The notes beneath the pieces were generated by a model that was not told where the DNA came from, did not search any database, and saw only the letters and a list, made by a program, of their open reading frames with translations. Shown piece after piece: positions 8,811-17,247 of a stretch of DNA of 64,000 bases (its first letter is position 1; each line of letters begins with the position of its first letter). Both the position numbers and the translations under genes were made by a program. This stretch comes from Paenalcaligenes faecalis. GTDB lineage: Bacteria > Pseudomonadota > Gammaproteobacteria > Burkholderiales > Burkholderiaceae_B. Where the stretch lies: positions 186,001-250,000 of the forward strand of contig NZ_CP106841.1 of the NCBI RefSeq assembly GCF_027557445.1. Reading direction: 5' to 3'.

Positions 8811-9725
8811 CTAAATGGAATGATCTGCGGGTTTGATACAGGGGTTCGCTTTGATCCAATGAATAAACTGACGCAGAGCAGGCTCATTGGCTTCGTGTTC
8901 GGCATAGGTCAGGTAATAAGAGCCTTGGCTGGCTAGCTCATAGTCCCAAGGGCGAACTAATTTGCCCTCAGCCAGCGCAGGGGCGGCTAAAAAATGCGGC
9001 ACTAAGGCCACGCCATAACCACTTAATGCGGCTTGGATACAGGCAGACCAGGTAGCAAAACGTGGACCGTGGTAGCTGTACGTGGGGTCTACGTTCTGTT
9101 CTAAAAAGTATTGATGCCATGCACTGGGTCTGGAGCCACATTGGATTAAGGTGGTGGCTTTGGGGTGTGGGGTAGAGGTAGCCTGTAATTCGGGCTGTAG
9201 GTCGGGTAAGCAAACGGCAATCATGCCCTCATCAAATAGCTTTAAGGCGTTGACGCCCTCCCAGTTGCCTTGGCCAAATAAAAAGGCCACATCACACTGG
9301 GTATGGATACGTTCTTGCGGTTGTAATAAATCCACAAATAGCAGTTCTATGTGTGGGTGCGATTGATAAAATCCACTTAGATAAGGGATTAGCCAATACG
9401 CCCCAAAACTCGGGTGTGCCGCAATGGTTAAGGTTTCTGTTTCGATGTCATGGCTAAGCATTTCCAAAGAGGCTTGTTCAATGGATTCTAAGATACGGTG
9501 GGTATGGACTAAATAGCGCGCTCCGGCTGGGCTAAGGGTTAAGCGTTTACGGATACGGCTAAATAGCTGTGTATGTAGGCTGGCCTCTAGCTGGGCGATT
9601 TGCTTGCTGACCGCACTTTGGGTCAGGTGTAGTTCTTGGGCGGCTAGGGTAAAGCTAAGGTGTCTGGCAGCCGCTTCAAAGCATTGCAGGGCCGTAATAG
9701 ACGGGGTTTGGTGACGGCTAATCAT
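8811..9725 (-). CDS. LysR family transcriptional regulator (GcvA-like)
   Basis: A 304-residue LysR-type regulator. The N-terminal winged HTH is clear (SFTLAAQELHLTQSAVSKQI, about residues 24-43), followed by a periplasmic-binding-like effector domain. The N-terminal phrase ITALQCFEAAARHLSFT resembles the GcvA/AmpR-like branch. It is encoded immediately upstream of, and in the same direction as, the aminotransferase-flavoenzyme-HglS operon, with a gap of about 100 bp, and is its likely regulator. The effector could be 2-aminoadipate or a related intermediate, but nothing in the sequence shows this. Confidence 0.85.
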   Translation of the reverse strand: MISRHQTPSITALQCFEAAARHLSFTLAAQELHLTQSAVSKQIAQLEASLHTQLFSRIRKRLTLSPAGARYLVHTHRILESIEQASLEMLSHDIETETLTIAAHPSFGAYWLIPYLSGFYQSHPHIELLFVDLLQPQERIHTQCDVAFLFGQGNWEGVNALKLFDEGMIAVCLPDLQPELQATSTPHPKATTLIQCGSRPSAWHQYFLEQNVDPTYSYHGPRFATWSACIQAALSGYGVALVPHFLAAPALAEGKLVRPWDYELASQGSYYLTYAEHEANEPALRQFIHWIKANPCIKPADHSI

Positions 9726-9841
9726 GTTGGGTTCTCAATTTCTCTGTTCTATAAGGTCGTACCAATAGGCTAAATAATGCTAAAGTTAGTAGTGTTGCAG
9801 TTTTTGCCAAGTTGGCTCTCTTTTCGTTCTCATCTGTTCTC

Positions 9842-11185
9842 ATGTCTACCGCCAACCAGCCCGCTTTAGCTCAGGTTTTGCTTGCCTCGGCTCATCATAT
9901 TCATGATGTATTAAATGGGGCATCGCTAACCGAATGCCTTGCTCATACCCCACCAGCGGTGCGCGCCGCCGCCCAAGCCCACAGCTTTTATAGTTTGCGT
10001 CATTTAGGGCTCGCCCAAGAGCTACGTCGTTTAGTCGTACCTCGTCAGCCCAAAGATGCTCTATTTGATGCGTTGCTGTTGCAGTCATTATTGTTAGTTG
10101 ATGTGGCGGTGCAGTTTCAGGCAGATAAAGATGCATTCGCGAATCGGCCCGATGCCCCTGTGTATTCGGTACATACGATTGTGGATCAGGCCGTAGAGGC
10201 GGCTCAGTCGCAGCCTGATATGCGTCAGTTTAAACCGTTATTAAACGCCGTATTACGTCGTTTTATTCGTGAACGGGCTGAACTCATTGAGCGTGCTTTA
10301 CAAAAACCAACAGCCCGTTGGAATCATCCGATGTGGTGGATTAAAGCCATACAAAAATCCTACCCCCATGATTGGGAAAATATCTTAACGGTTGCCAATA
10401 TTCCGGCTCCGTTGACGCTACGTGTTAATCAGCGTCGTTGCTCGGTTCCGCGTATGTTAGCCTTGTTGGAACAGGCCGATATTACGGCGTGGTCGCCTGG
10501 ACATGATACGGTGGTATTGGCGCAAGCCAGGCCGGTTCATCAGATACCGGCCTTTGATTTAGGTTGGTGGTCGGTACAAGACGCCTCTGCACAAATTGCA
10601 GGCCGCCTCTTGCCTGTTACCGATGGGATGCGTGTCTTAGACGCGTGTGCCGCACCGGGTGGTAAAACGGCCCACTTACTAGAGCGTGCCGATGTGCAGC
10701 TGGTGGCGTTGGATTCAGATGCGCTTCGTTTACAGCGTGTGACCGAAAACCTAGAACGTTTAGGTTTAAACAGTGATCAGGTACAGGTAAAAGCCGCTTT
10801 TGCCCAAAATCTGGATGCTTGGTGGGATGGCGAGCTTTTTGACGCGGTATTGGCTGACGTGCCGTGTACCGCATCGGGGATTGTACGTCGTCACCCAGAT
10901 ATACGCTGGTTACGCCGCGATACCGATGTGCTAAAGACGGCGGCGTTACAAGCCGAAATTCTACAAAAACTGTGGTCGGTGGTTAAACCGGGTGGGCATT
11001 TATTGTATGTCACCTGTTCGATTTTCCCCGCCGAAGGCCAAGCCCAAATTGATCGCTTTATGGCTCGTCAAACCGATGCGGTTTTACTGCCTAGTTCACC
11101 GCGTCAGGTTTTACCCGCCTTAGACACACCCGATCAAGCCGGAGGGGATGGTTTCTATTATGCGCTGTTACAAAAGCGCAGTTAA
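9842..11185 (+). CDS. rsmB: 16S rRNA (cytosine-967-C5)-methyltransferase RsmB
   Basis: About 447 residues from the ATG at 9842; an in-frame TTG 30 bp upstream would add ten residues of no family similarity. An N-terminal NusB-like RNA-binding domain (to about 150) precedes a SAM-dependent methyltransferase domain with DACAAPGGKTAHLLE (SAM binding), ADVPCTASGIVRRHPD (RNA m5C motif IV) and YVTCSIFPAEG (motif VI with the catalytic Cys). The enzyme methylates C967 of 16S rRNA. It heads a rightward cluster with a DUF4390 gene and an NtrY/NtrX-like pair, an arrangement known in Burkholderiales. Confidence 0.93.
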   Translation: MSTANQPALAQVLLASAHHIHDVLNGASLTECLAHTPPAVRAAAQAHSFYSLRHLGLAQELRRLVVPRQPKDALFDALLLQSLLLVDVAVQFQADKDAFANRPDAPVYSVHTIVDQAVEAAQSQPDMRQFKPLLNAVLRRFIRERAELIERALQKPTARWNHPMWWIKAIQKSYPHDWENILTVANIPAPLTLRVNQRRCSVPRMLALLEQADITAWSPGHDTVVLAQARPVHQIPAFDLGWWSVQDASAQIAGRLLPVTDGMRVLDACAAPGGKTAHLLERADVQLVALDSDALRLQRVTENLERLGLNSDQVQVKAAFAQNLDAWWDGELFDAVLADVPCTASGIVRRHPDIRWLRRDTDVLKTAALQAEILQKLWSVVKPGGHLLYVTCSIFPAEGQAQIDRFMARQTDAVLLPSSPRQVLPALDTPDQAGGDGFYYALLQKRS

Positions 11186-11209
11186 CGCTTAACGATACGT
11201 AGGTAACTC

Positions 11210-11803
11210 ATGAGCTGGCTACGCATACTAAGATGGTTTTGTTTGTCACTGCTTTTTTATGGCAGTGCGTCCGGTCTTGTTTGGGCCGATGCCACCGAGC
11301 CAGACTTGTCTGAAAAGGTCACGGCGGTGACGCCGACCATTGCAGATGGAAAGCTCTATATCAATGCGGATATTTCGTTTGAGTTATCCGACGAGATGCG
11401 AGAGGCAGCCCTAAAGGGCGTACCACTCCATTTTACGGCAGATGTGGAAATCAAGCGCAGCCGTTGGTGGTGGTTTGATAAAACAGAGGTCAAAGAAAGT
11501 CAGACATGGCGAGTGGTTTACAACGCCTTGACCCGCCAATGGCGAGTCGGGGCGGGTGATTTATTATGGCCTGAATCCTCCTTATCAGATGCGTTATACC
11601 CCATGCGTCATATCCGTAATTGGGCCGTGGCCTATGCCATTGATTTAGATCCGTCTCAACACTATCAAGGGCGTATCCGGCTGCGTTTGGATACCTCACT
11701 CTTAACTCGTCCTCTACAGGTCGATGCGCTAAATGGGCGCTCTTGGTCTTTGGCTACTCCATGGAAAAACTTCACCTTTTACGCCGACGAGCTCCAACCT
11801 TAG
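11210..11803 (+). CDS. DUF4390 domain protein
   Basis: A 197-residue exported protein with an N-terminal signal-like segment (about residues 8-26, ending near VWADA). The rest matches the DUF4390 family of proteobacterial envelope proteins, with the phrases ELSDEMREAALKGVPLHF and EIKRSRWWWFDKTEV. The biochemical role of the family is not known. It starts 24 bp after rsmB and its end overlaps the start of the downstream sensor kinase by about 43 bp, so the two are probably translationally linked and may share a sensory role in the envelope. Confidence 0.82.
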   Translation: MSWLRILRWFCLSLLFYGSASGLVWADATEPDLSEKVTAVTPTIADGKLYINADISFELSDEMREAALKGVPLHFTADVEIKRSRWWWFDKTEVKESQTWRVVYNALTRQWRVGAGDLLWPESSLSDALYPMRHIRNWAVAYAIDLDPSQHYQGRIRLRLDTSLLTRPLQVDALNGRSWSLATPWKNFTFYADELQP

Positions 11804-14094
11804 TGCGCTGGGCGTTACGTCTGGCCTTATTCGTAGCCGCCATCAGTGCGGTTGCGCTATTAGCCCTATTGGTTTGGTCAACCGCGAATGCGTCTCGTTT
11901 TGCACAGCACTATGACTTGCTGCTGGTGTTAAACATGGTGTTGGCGTTGGCGTTAATTTCATGGGTGCTGATCTTAATGCTGCGTCTGTGGCGACAAATA
12001 CGCCGTCGCCAGTTTGGTGCCAGAATGACGGCGCGTTTTGCGTGGTCTTTTACGCTGATCGGCATTATTCCCGGTGCATTGATTTATCTGTTATCGGTGC
12101 AGTTTTTGTCTAAGTCCATCGAGTCTTGGTTTAATGTGCGTGTGGATACGGCCCTAGAGTCCGGTCTAAATTTAGGCCGTGCCGCCTTAGATCAACAGCT
12201 CGATGATTTAAAAAAACGTACCAAAGAGCTAGCCACTAATATCGAAGACAGTCAGGGCGATGTGGCCTTAATCCTCAGTACATTACGCGAAGGCTCGGGG
12301 GTCAGTGATGCCATGGTCTTTACGGCATCAGGGCGTTTGCTGGCTTTTTCTTCGTCAAATTATGCGGTGTTGATGCCCGATATGCCGCCGCAGCAGGTCA
12401 TCAATCAACTGCGCGTGGGCAATGAGTACGCCGCCGCAGAGGTAGACGAATTCAGCGCCAATGAAATGGGGTTACGGTTACGGGTGGTGTTGCCGCTAAA
12501 AGGCAATGAAAACTCATTAGCTCAGTACGGGATTAACCCAGATAAACGGTGGGTGCAGGTGATTCAACCTGTTCCCGAAAAACTAGCGCGCCATGCCAGT
12601 CAAGTCCAACAAGGGTACAGTGACTACCAAGAGCTGGCCTTATCCCGAGTCGGCCTACGCAAGCTCTACAGCCTGACCTTGACCTTAGCCTTAGTGCTGG
12701 CTGTGTTTGCTGCTGTCGCCGCAGCGATTGCTTTGTCGCGGCGTTTAGTGCGTCCGTTGTTAACGCTAGCCGGTGGGACGCAAGCCGTAGGAGTGGGCGA
12801 TTACCGGGCGTTGCCTGAGCCTCCCGCCAATGACGAGGTAGGCCAGCTAACCCGTTCTTTTAATGCGATGACTAGACAGCTGGCAGAGGCGCGTCGTATG
12901 GTAGAAAACAACCGTCGCCAGCTTGAGCGCTCGAATGTGTATTTAGAGTCCGTTCTAAGCCATCTTTCGTCCGGTGTGCTGGTGTTTGACGAGGGCTTTA
13001 GACTGACGCGTTTTAACGAGGGTGCGCAGCGTATCTTGCAGGTAAGCTTAGCCGAACTATTAGGTCAGCGATTAAACCTTAATGATGCCGTCATGGATTT
13101 TGACCATCATATACGTGATGCATTTGCTTCTCATGTGGCGGTCGAGTCCGAACGCGAGCATTGGCAACAGCAGTTTGAGACACAAATTTCTACTTCACAC
13201 GATGTAGAACCAACGACGATTACGTTATTAGCGCGAGGTACGTCTTTGTTTGTTGATGGTCAGCGCAATGGCTATTTGGTCGTCTTTGATGACATTAGTG
13301 ATGTGATTTCAGCGAACCGATTAGTCGCTTGGGGCGAGGTCGCGCGTCGTTTGGCGCACGAGATTAAAAACCCCTTAACGCCTATCCAGTTGTCAGCAGA
13401 GCGTCTTGCGTTAAAATTAGTTGATAAACTAGACGAGCGAGACGCGGGTATGCTGACCCGTGCGACGAATACGATTGTGAATCAGGTCGCCTCATTAAAA
13501 CAAATGGTCGAGGATTTCCGTGAATATGCCCGTACCCCACCTGCCCAGATGCAAGCCGTGGATGTGAATGCGCTAATCACAGAGGTACTCAGTTTATATG
13601 GGTGGGACCCGATAACCCAAACATCTGCTGAAAATCAGCGTGTGCAGTTACAAATCAGCCTGTATGATGGTCTACCTATGGTTGAGGGTGATCCTACGCA
13701 GTTACGTCAGATTATCCATAATTTGCTTAGTAACGCGACGGATGCCTTAGAACAGAACGAGACGCAGCAGAATCCCTGTATAGTAGTACGCACCAGCTTA
13801 ACTCAGGCAGATAACAAAAATGCTCAGTCTGCGGTACGATTAGTCGTATCCGATAACGGGGCTGGCTTTGATGAGGCGATTTTGGCTCGGGTGTTTGAGC
13901 CATACATTACAACCAAATCAACAGGGACCGGTTTAGGTCTTGCTATAGTTAAGAAAATAATCGAAGAGCATGGCGGTAAAATTGATATAGCAAACCGCCA
14001 AGAAGGGGGCGCGCGTATATCAATTTTGTTTACGCGCCTAGCCAATACGACGCAAACACTGCATAATAAATCCGAGGGCAGTGATAATGCCTAA
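11761..14094 (+). CDS. NtrY-like sensor histidine kinase
   Basis: About 777 residues from the ATG at 11761; a TTG 18 bp upstream is possible but less likely. Transmembrane segments near the N terminus (three hydrophobic stretches within the first 115 residues) and one near 310-330 flank a periplasmic sensor region. A HAMP domain (RRLVRPLLTLAGGTQAVGVG), a PAS domain (SNVYLESVLSHLSSGVLVF), a HisKA domain with the phosphoacceptor in LAHEIKNPLTPIQLSAERL, and an HATPase domain (NLLSNATDALE, DNGAGFDE, GTGLGLAIVKK) follow. Architecture is that of NtrY, linked to nitrogen or redox signals in other proteobacteria. The partner regulator begins 20 bp downstream. Confidence 0.9.
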   Translation: MEKLHLLRRRAPTLVRWALRLALFVAAISAVALLALLVWSTANASRFAQHYDLLLVLNMVLALALISWVLILMLRLWRQIRRRQFGARMTARFAWSFTLIGIIPGALIYLLSVQFLSKSIESWFNVRVDTALESGLNLGRAALDQQLDDLKKRTKELATNIEDSQGDVALILSTLREGSGVSDAMVFTASGRLLAFSSSNYAVLMPDMPPQQVINQLRVGNEYAAAEVDEFSANEMGLRLRVVLPLKGNENSLAQYGINPDKRWVQVIQPVPEKLARHASQVQQGYSDYQELALSRVGLRKLYSLTLTLALVLAVFAAVAAAIALSRRLVRPLLTLAGGTQAVGVGDYRALPEPPANDEVGQLTRSFNAMTRQLAEARRMVENNRRQLERSNVYLESVLSHLSSGVLVFDEGFRLTRFNEGAQRILQVSLAELLGQRLNLNDAVMDFDHHIRDAFASHVAVESEREHWQQQFETQISTSHDVEPTTITLLARGTSLFVDGQRNGYLVVFDDISDVISANRLVAWGEVARRLAHEIKNPLTPIQLSAERLALKLVDKLDERDAGMLTRATNTIVNQVASLKQMVEDFREYARTPPAQMQAVDVNALITEVLSLYGWDPITQTSAENQRVQLQISLYDGLPMVEGDPTQLRQIIHNLLSNATDALEQNETQQNPCIVVRTSLTQADNKNAQSAVRLVVSDNGAGFDEAILARVFEPYITTKSTGTGLGLAIVKKIIEEHGGKIDIANRQEGGARISILFTRLANTTQTLHNKSEGSDNA

Positions 14095-14114
14095 AAAGAA
14101 CGTAGGGACGGGTT

Positions 14115-14783
14115 ATGGCCAGAATTCTGGTAGTTGATGACGAAATCGGTATCCGTGAACTCTTGTCGGAAATTCTATACGACGAGGGTCACTCCGTAGA
14201 GGTGGCAGAAAATGCTGCTCAGGCACGCGAGGCGCGTTTACGCGGGCGTCCTGAATTAGTCCTGCTTGACATCTGGATGCCTGACACCGATGGTGTGAGC
14301 TTACTCAAAGAGTGGGCTGCCCAAGGTCTGTTAGACATGCCTGTAATTATGATGAGCGGACACGCTACGGTAGATACCGCCATGGAAGCCACACGCATTG
14401 GGGCGGTGGACTTTCTCGAAAAACCGATTGCCATGCAAAAATTACTTGAGGCCGTTGCAACCGGTCTTGAGCGTACCGTGGCAGTTCCAAAAAACGTGGT
14501 GCAAAATGCGGCACGCACAAATCCAGCTACGCCCGCAATGGCTGCGCCGGTGGTGCCAACGCAGCCTCAGGATGAGTCCTATTTAGGCTCTATATCCCTA
14601 GAGCTACCGCTGCGTGAGGCGCGTGATGAATTTGAACGTATTTACTTTGAATACCATCTAGCCCGCGAAAACTACAGCATGACACGGGTGTCTGAACGCA
14701 CCGGTCTAGAGCGCACGCACTTATATCGCAAGCTAAAACAACTGGGTATTGATGCGTCTGCGCGTCGCCGTCAGCAGTCTTAG
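14115..14783 (+). CDS. NtrX-like response regulator without an AAA+ domain (REC-Fis)
   Basis: A 222-residue response regulator. The receiver domain (residues 1 to about 120) has the acidic pair VVDDE (Asp8, Asp9), phosphoacceptor Asp52 in LLDIWMPDTDG, and the Lys in FLEKPI. A linker of about 50 residues rich in Ala and Pro follows, then a Fis-type HTH (RVSERTGLERTHLYRKLKQL, about 190-210). Classical NtrX is over 400 residues with a central sigma-54-activating ATPase; here that domain is wholly absent, so this protein should act as an ordinary DNA-binding activator or repressor. It is the cognate partner of the upstream NtrY-like kinase. Confidence 0.88.
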   Translation: MARILVVDDEIGIRELLSEILYDEGHSVEVAENAAQAREARLRGRPELVLLDIWMPDTDGVSLLKEWAAQGLLDMPVIMMSGHATVDTAMEATRIGAVDFLEKPIAMQKLLEAVATGLERTVAVPKNVVQNAARTNPATPAMAAPVVPTQPQDESYLGSISLELPLREARDEFERIYFEYHLARENYSMTRVSERTGLERTHLYRKLKQLGIDASARRRQQS

Positions 14784-15667
14784 TTTTTGCGTTTGATACT
14801 CGAAATAGGGATATGGATTTCATTACCCTGTTTTTGTATGGCGGTACGCCAAGCATGGCCGTAGGCCACCTCTATGCTTAAATGAATCGTGCCGTCCATG
14901 TGTCGTTGGCTTTCCAGTGCTTGGATTAGTTTTAAATAGTCAGCGCGTCCAATGACCCGTCGGGCGGGGTGCGGGTTGCCGCCTAAAGCTCGTACATCAG
15001 CTAATAGACTTTCAGCCGATTTATAGGTCAGGGTAATGATTTCCTGATCCATGACGGGGTCACTGAAGCCATGCTGCAATAATAAATCCCCATAATCATG
15101 CATATCGACAAACTCCATCGTCGCGGTACGGATACCTGCGGCGTGTAGGGCGTTGCGTAATTCAATTAAGGTCGCAGGCCCAAATGTCGAAAATAATAAT
15201 AATTTATCGGGGCGTAAAAGGCGGCGCCATTCTTCGATGACCGCATGTGGCTCAGGGTGCCAATGCAGGGCTAAATTCGACCAAATTAAATCAAAGGATT
15301 GGGCAGCTAGGTTCGTTTTAGCCATGTCGGCTTCTACGAATATCGGGGTTTTTTGCGTGGTTTTTCGCAATCTTTGCCATAGACTAGGCTGATGCGAGTG
15401 GCGCTGCTCTGCCACAGCAAGTAAGGCGGGACTGTGATCTACACCCACATAATCCATATCCACATATCTGGCCCGTAATGGGTCGATGGCGTGACCTGCA
15501 CCGCAGCCAGCATCCAGTATTTGGGCGGGCTGTAGGGTCATATAGGACAGTCTGGACAGCATGCGCTGAGCAATTTCACCGTATAAAAATTGTGCCGCAT
15601 CCAACGGAGCGCGACGGTTAAATTGCAGACGAACGTGATCGGGGTTGATGGGGCGCGATTGCGGCAT
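14780..15667 (-). CDS. BioC-like class I SAM methyltransferase
   Basis: About 295 residues from the ATG at 15667; a GTG four codons upstream is an alternative start. The SAM-binding motif I ILDAGCGAGHAIDPL and the downstream SFDLIWSNLALHWHPEP are typical of BioC, malonyl-ACP O-methyltransferase, which begins biotin's pimelate moiety. The N-terminal phrase QFNRRAPLDAAQFLYGEIA also fits BioC-like proteins of betaproteobacteria. It converges on the response regulator gene with a 4-bp overlap of stop codons and is divergent from comF. No other biotin gene is nearby, so a different methyl acceptor is possible. Confidence 0.75.
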   Translation of the reverse strand: MPQSRPINPDHVRLQFNRRAPLDAAQFLYGEIAQRMLSRLSYMTLQPAQILDAGCGAGHAIDPLRARYVDMDYVGVDHSPALLAVAEQRHSHQPSLWQRLRKTTQKTPIFVEADMAKTNLAAQSFDLIWSNLALHWHPEPHAVIEEWRRLLRPDKLLLFSTFGPATLIELRNALHAAGIRTATMEFVDMHDYGDLLLQHGFSDPVMDQEIITLTYKSAESLLADVRALGGNPHPARRVIGRADYLKLIQALESQRHMDGTIHLSIEVAYGHAWRTAIQKQGNEIHIPISSIKRKN

Positions 15668-15713
15668 GTAGAGGTCCACCTTTGGTTAACAAGCAAATAC
15701 CTAAAGGCATATT

Positions 15714-16484
15714 ATGGCTGATTTCCTATTCTCAAGCGAACGCTGGCATCCGTTACTTTGGTTAGATGCACTACGTACTCAGATACCCACAGCCTGTGTA
15801 TTGTGTAATGGGCGCACTCAGGGTGGCGGGTTGTGCGTGGGCTGTACTGATGATTGGCATTATCGTTATAAACAGGTGCGTTGGCGTTGCCAAAGGTGTA
15901 AAGTAGCGCAATTAGGTGGTGTGGCGCGCGAAGTCTCTGAATGCCAGTCGTGTCTAGATGCCCCCTTTGCCTTACAGCAGTTGGCAGTGGCCTTTGACTA
16001 TATGATGCCTTTGGATAGTTTGATCTGGCGCTTTAAAGAGCGCCATCAATTACGACTGGCTCCGGTATTGGCTCGTATGATGTTGTTGTCGATTTTACGT
16101 GATGGTTGGGCATTACCCCCAGACACCGTAGTGGCATATATTCCTTCACGTCAACATGCGTTAAATAAAAGGGGCTTTAATCCGGCTGCCGAATTAGCTC
16201 GGTATGTAGCTCGGCCTTTGGGGTTGACCTTGGCGTATGGCGTCTTTGGTTTTCAGGATCACAAAGAGAGTAACGCTCAAAAACACCGCACCCAACAACA
16301 ACGTAGGCACTATGCCCAGCACGCTTTTGTATGGCAGTCTGCGGATATTCCCTCAACGCTTTTGCTCGTTGATGATGTATTCACCACAGGCAGCACGCTG
16401 CATGGCGCGGCTCAGTGCGCTTTGCAGCAGGGCGTACAGCAGGTATATGGCGTAGCTTTGGCACGAGTGCCGTGGATAATGTAG
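15714..16484 (+). CDS. comF: ComF family phosphoribosyltransferase-like protein
   Basis: A 256-residue ComF-family protein. The N-terminal part holds two Cys pairs typical of the family's zinc-binding double zinc ribbon (CVLC with LCVGC, and CQRC with CQSC). The C-terminal phosphoribosyltransferase fold has the PRPP-binding stretch LLLVDDVFTTGSTLHGA. ComF is required for DNA uptake in some naturally competent bacteria (ComFC in Bacillus, ComF in Haemophilus), though many non-competent proteobacteria also have it. Its end is 8 bp from the trmL start, so the two are likely co-transcribed. Confidence 0.88.
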   Translation: MADFLFSSERWHPLLWLDALRTQIPTACVLCNGRTQGGGLCVGCTDDWHYRYKQVRWRCQRCKVAQLGGVAREVSECQSCLDAPFALQQLAVAFDYMMPLDSLIWRFKERHQLRLAPVLARMMLLSILRDGWALPPDTVVAYIPSRQHALNKRGFNPAAELARYVARPLGLTLAYGVFGFQDHKESNAQKHRTQQQRRHYAQHAFVWQSADIPSTLLLVDDVFTTGSTLHGAAQCALQQGVQQVYGVALARVPWIM

Positions 16485-16492
16485 TTCTTTTT

Positions 16493-16963
16493 ATGTTTCA
16501 TATTGTTTTAGTTTCCCCTGAAATCCCCCCCAATACCGGTAATGTGATTCGCTTAGCGGCGAATACGGGGGCGCATTTGCATTTGGTCGAACCGTTGGGT
16601 TTTAAACTAGAGGACAGCAAATTAAAGCGCGCGGGTTTGGATTATCACGAGTGGGCTCGTGTCCAGATTCACCCTGATTTACCAACCGCGTTAGCACAGA
16701 TAGGCGCTGCCGCTGATCGTTGTTTTGCGATGACCACTAAAAGCTCTACGCTTATAGGTGGTCATGTATTTCAGGACGGGGATGTGTTTGTGTTCGGCTG
16801 CGAAACCGCCGGTTTAACCGCCGATCAGGTGGCCTTATTCGAACCTAAACAACGGCTACGTCTGCCCATGCTCCCAGAGCAGCGCAGCCTAAATCTATCC
16901 AACGCCGTCGCCATCACCGTCTTTGAGGCATGGCGTCAGTGCGATTACGTGGGTGGGGTTTAG
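16493..16963 (+). CDS. trmL: tRNA (cytidine/uridine-34-2'-O)-methyltransferase TrmL
   Basis: A SPOUT-class RNA methyltransferase of 156 residues when started at the ATG at 16493, where the family N terminus MFHIVLVSPEIPPNTGNVIR begins. An upstream in-frame start would overlap comF and adds unrelated residues. Further family features are HLVEPLGFKL, FGCETAGLT and the C-terminal knot region with LPMLPEQRSLNLSNAVAI. The enzyme 2'-O-methylates the wobble nucleotide of tRNA-Leu isoacceptors. Length equals E. coli TrmL (157). The last 10 bp belong to an 18-bp direct repeat shared with the end of the Bug gene. Confidence 0.93.
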   Translation: MFHIVLVSPEIPPNTGNVIRLAANTGAHLHLVEPLGFKLEDSKLKRAGLDYHEWARVQIHPDLPTALAQIGAAADRCFAMTTKSSTLIGGHVFQDGDVFVFGCETAGLTADQVALFEPKQRLRLPMLPEQRSLNLSNAVAITVFEAWRQCDYVGGV

Positions 16964-16971
16964 TCTAGCGA
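16954..16971. repeat. 18-bp direct repeat, copy 1
   Basis: The sequence TGGGGTTTAGTCTAGCGA occurs here and again, identically and in the same orientation, at 17230-17247. It contains the stop codon of trmL on the plus strand and of the small minus-strand ORF. Confidence 0.85.
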
Positions 16972-17141
16972 CCGATTTCTAGGTGTTGAAACTGGTTTAG
17001 AGGGGCTAATAGCTGATCTTTGATGACGGCCGGAGTGTAGTTGCACTCTAATGAGGCTGAGCTTGCAACAGCACGATATAACGTGTTTTTTGTTATGGTT
17101 TTAGTAGGTGTGCGAGCGATTGGTGTTTTTTTTGAGTACAT
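16965..17141 (-). CDS. Small protein of unknown function (58 aa)
   Basis: No family was recognised. The ORF gives 58 residues from the ATG at 17141, which has a GGAGG site 6 bp upstream; an ATG four codons earlier overlaps that site and is less likely. A consensus TATAAT lies at 17169-17174, so a leader of about 20 nt is predicted. The product is basic and Thr/Lys-rich at the N terminus (KKTPIARTPTKTITKN) with no membrane segment or obvious motif. It sits alone between trmL and the Bug gene, flanked by 18-bp direct repeats. A consensus -10 box and a strong ribosome site argue that it is expressed. Confidence 0.5.
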   Translation of the reverse strand: MYSKKTPIARTPTKTITKNTLYRAVASSASLECNYTPAVIKDQLLAPLNQFQHLEIGR

Positions 17142-17168
17142 AAATGCCTCCATTCGACATAAGTAGCA

Positions 17169-17174
17169 ATTATA
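17169..17174 (-). promoter_or_regulatory. -10 promoter element of the small orphan gene
   Basis: On the minus strand this reads TATAAT, a perfect -10 hexamer, about 28 bp before the predicted ATG. The -35 candidate 17 bp further upstream (TTATTC) is poor. Confidence 0.5.
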
Positions 17175-17199
17175 ACACGTTGAGCTTTTGCGAATAAGA

Positions 17200-17227
17200 C
17201 CCTTAGACGCTTGAAAACGTCTAAGGG
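17200..17227 (-). terminator. Hairpin downstream of the Bug gene
   Basis: A perfect 10-bp inverted repeat, CCCTTAGACG and CGTCTAAGGG, with an 8-nt loop. It sits 8 bp after the stop of the Bug gene on the minus strand, followed on that strand by TCTTATT, only a weak U-tract. It probably ends the gpsA-Bug transcript and separates it from the small gene's promoter. Confidence 0.6.
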
Positions 17228-17229
17228 AA

Positions 17230-17247
17230 TGGGGTTTAGTCTAGCGA
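17230..17247. repeat. 18-bp direct repeat, copy 2
   Basis: Identical to 16954-16971. Here it covers the last codons and stop of the Bug gene on the minus strand. The two copies bracket a 258-bp segment holding the small orphan gene and the terminator hairpin. Confidence 0.85.

Noticed and set aside
16415-16492. A longer N terminus for TrmL overlapping comF
   Set aside because: The added 26 residues have no family counterpart, and MFHIVLVSPEIPPNTGN at 16493 is the standard TrmL start.
15714-16963. comF and the prepilin peptidase as evidence of natural competence
   Set aside because: Both occur in many non-competent bacteria, and no comEA, comEC, dprA or pilus structural genes are in view.
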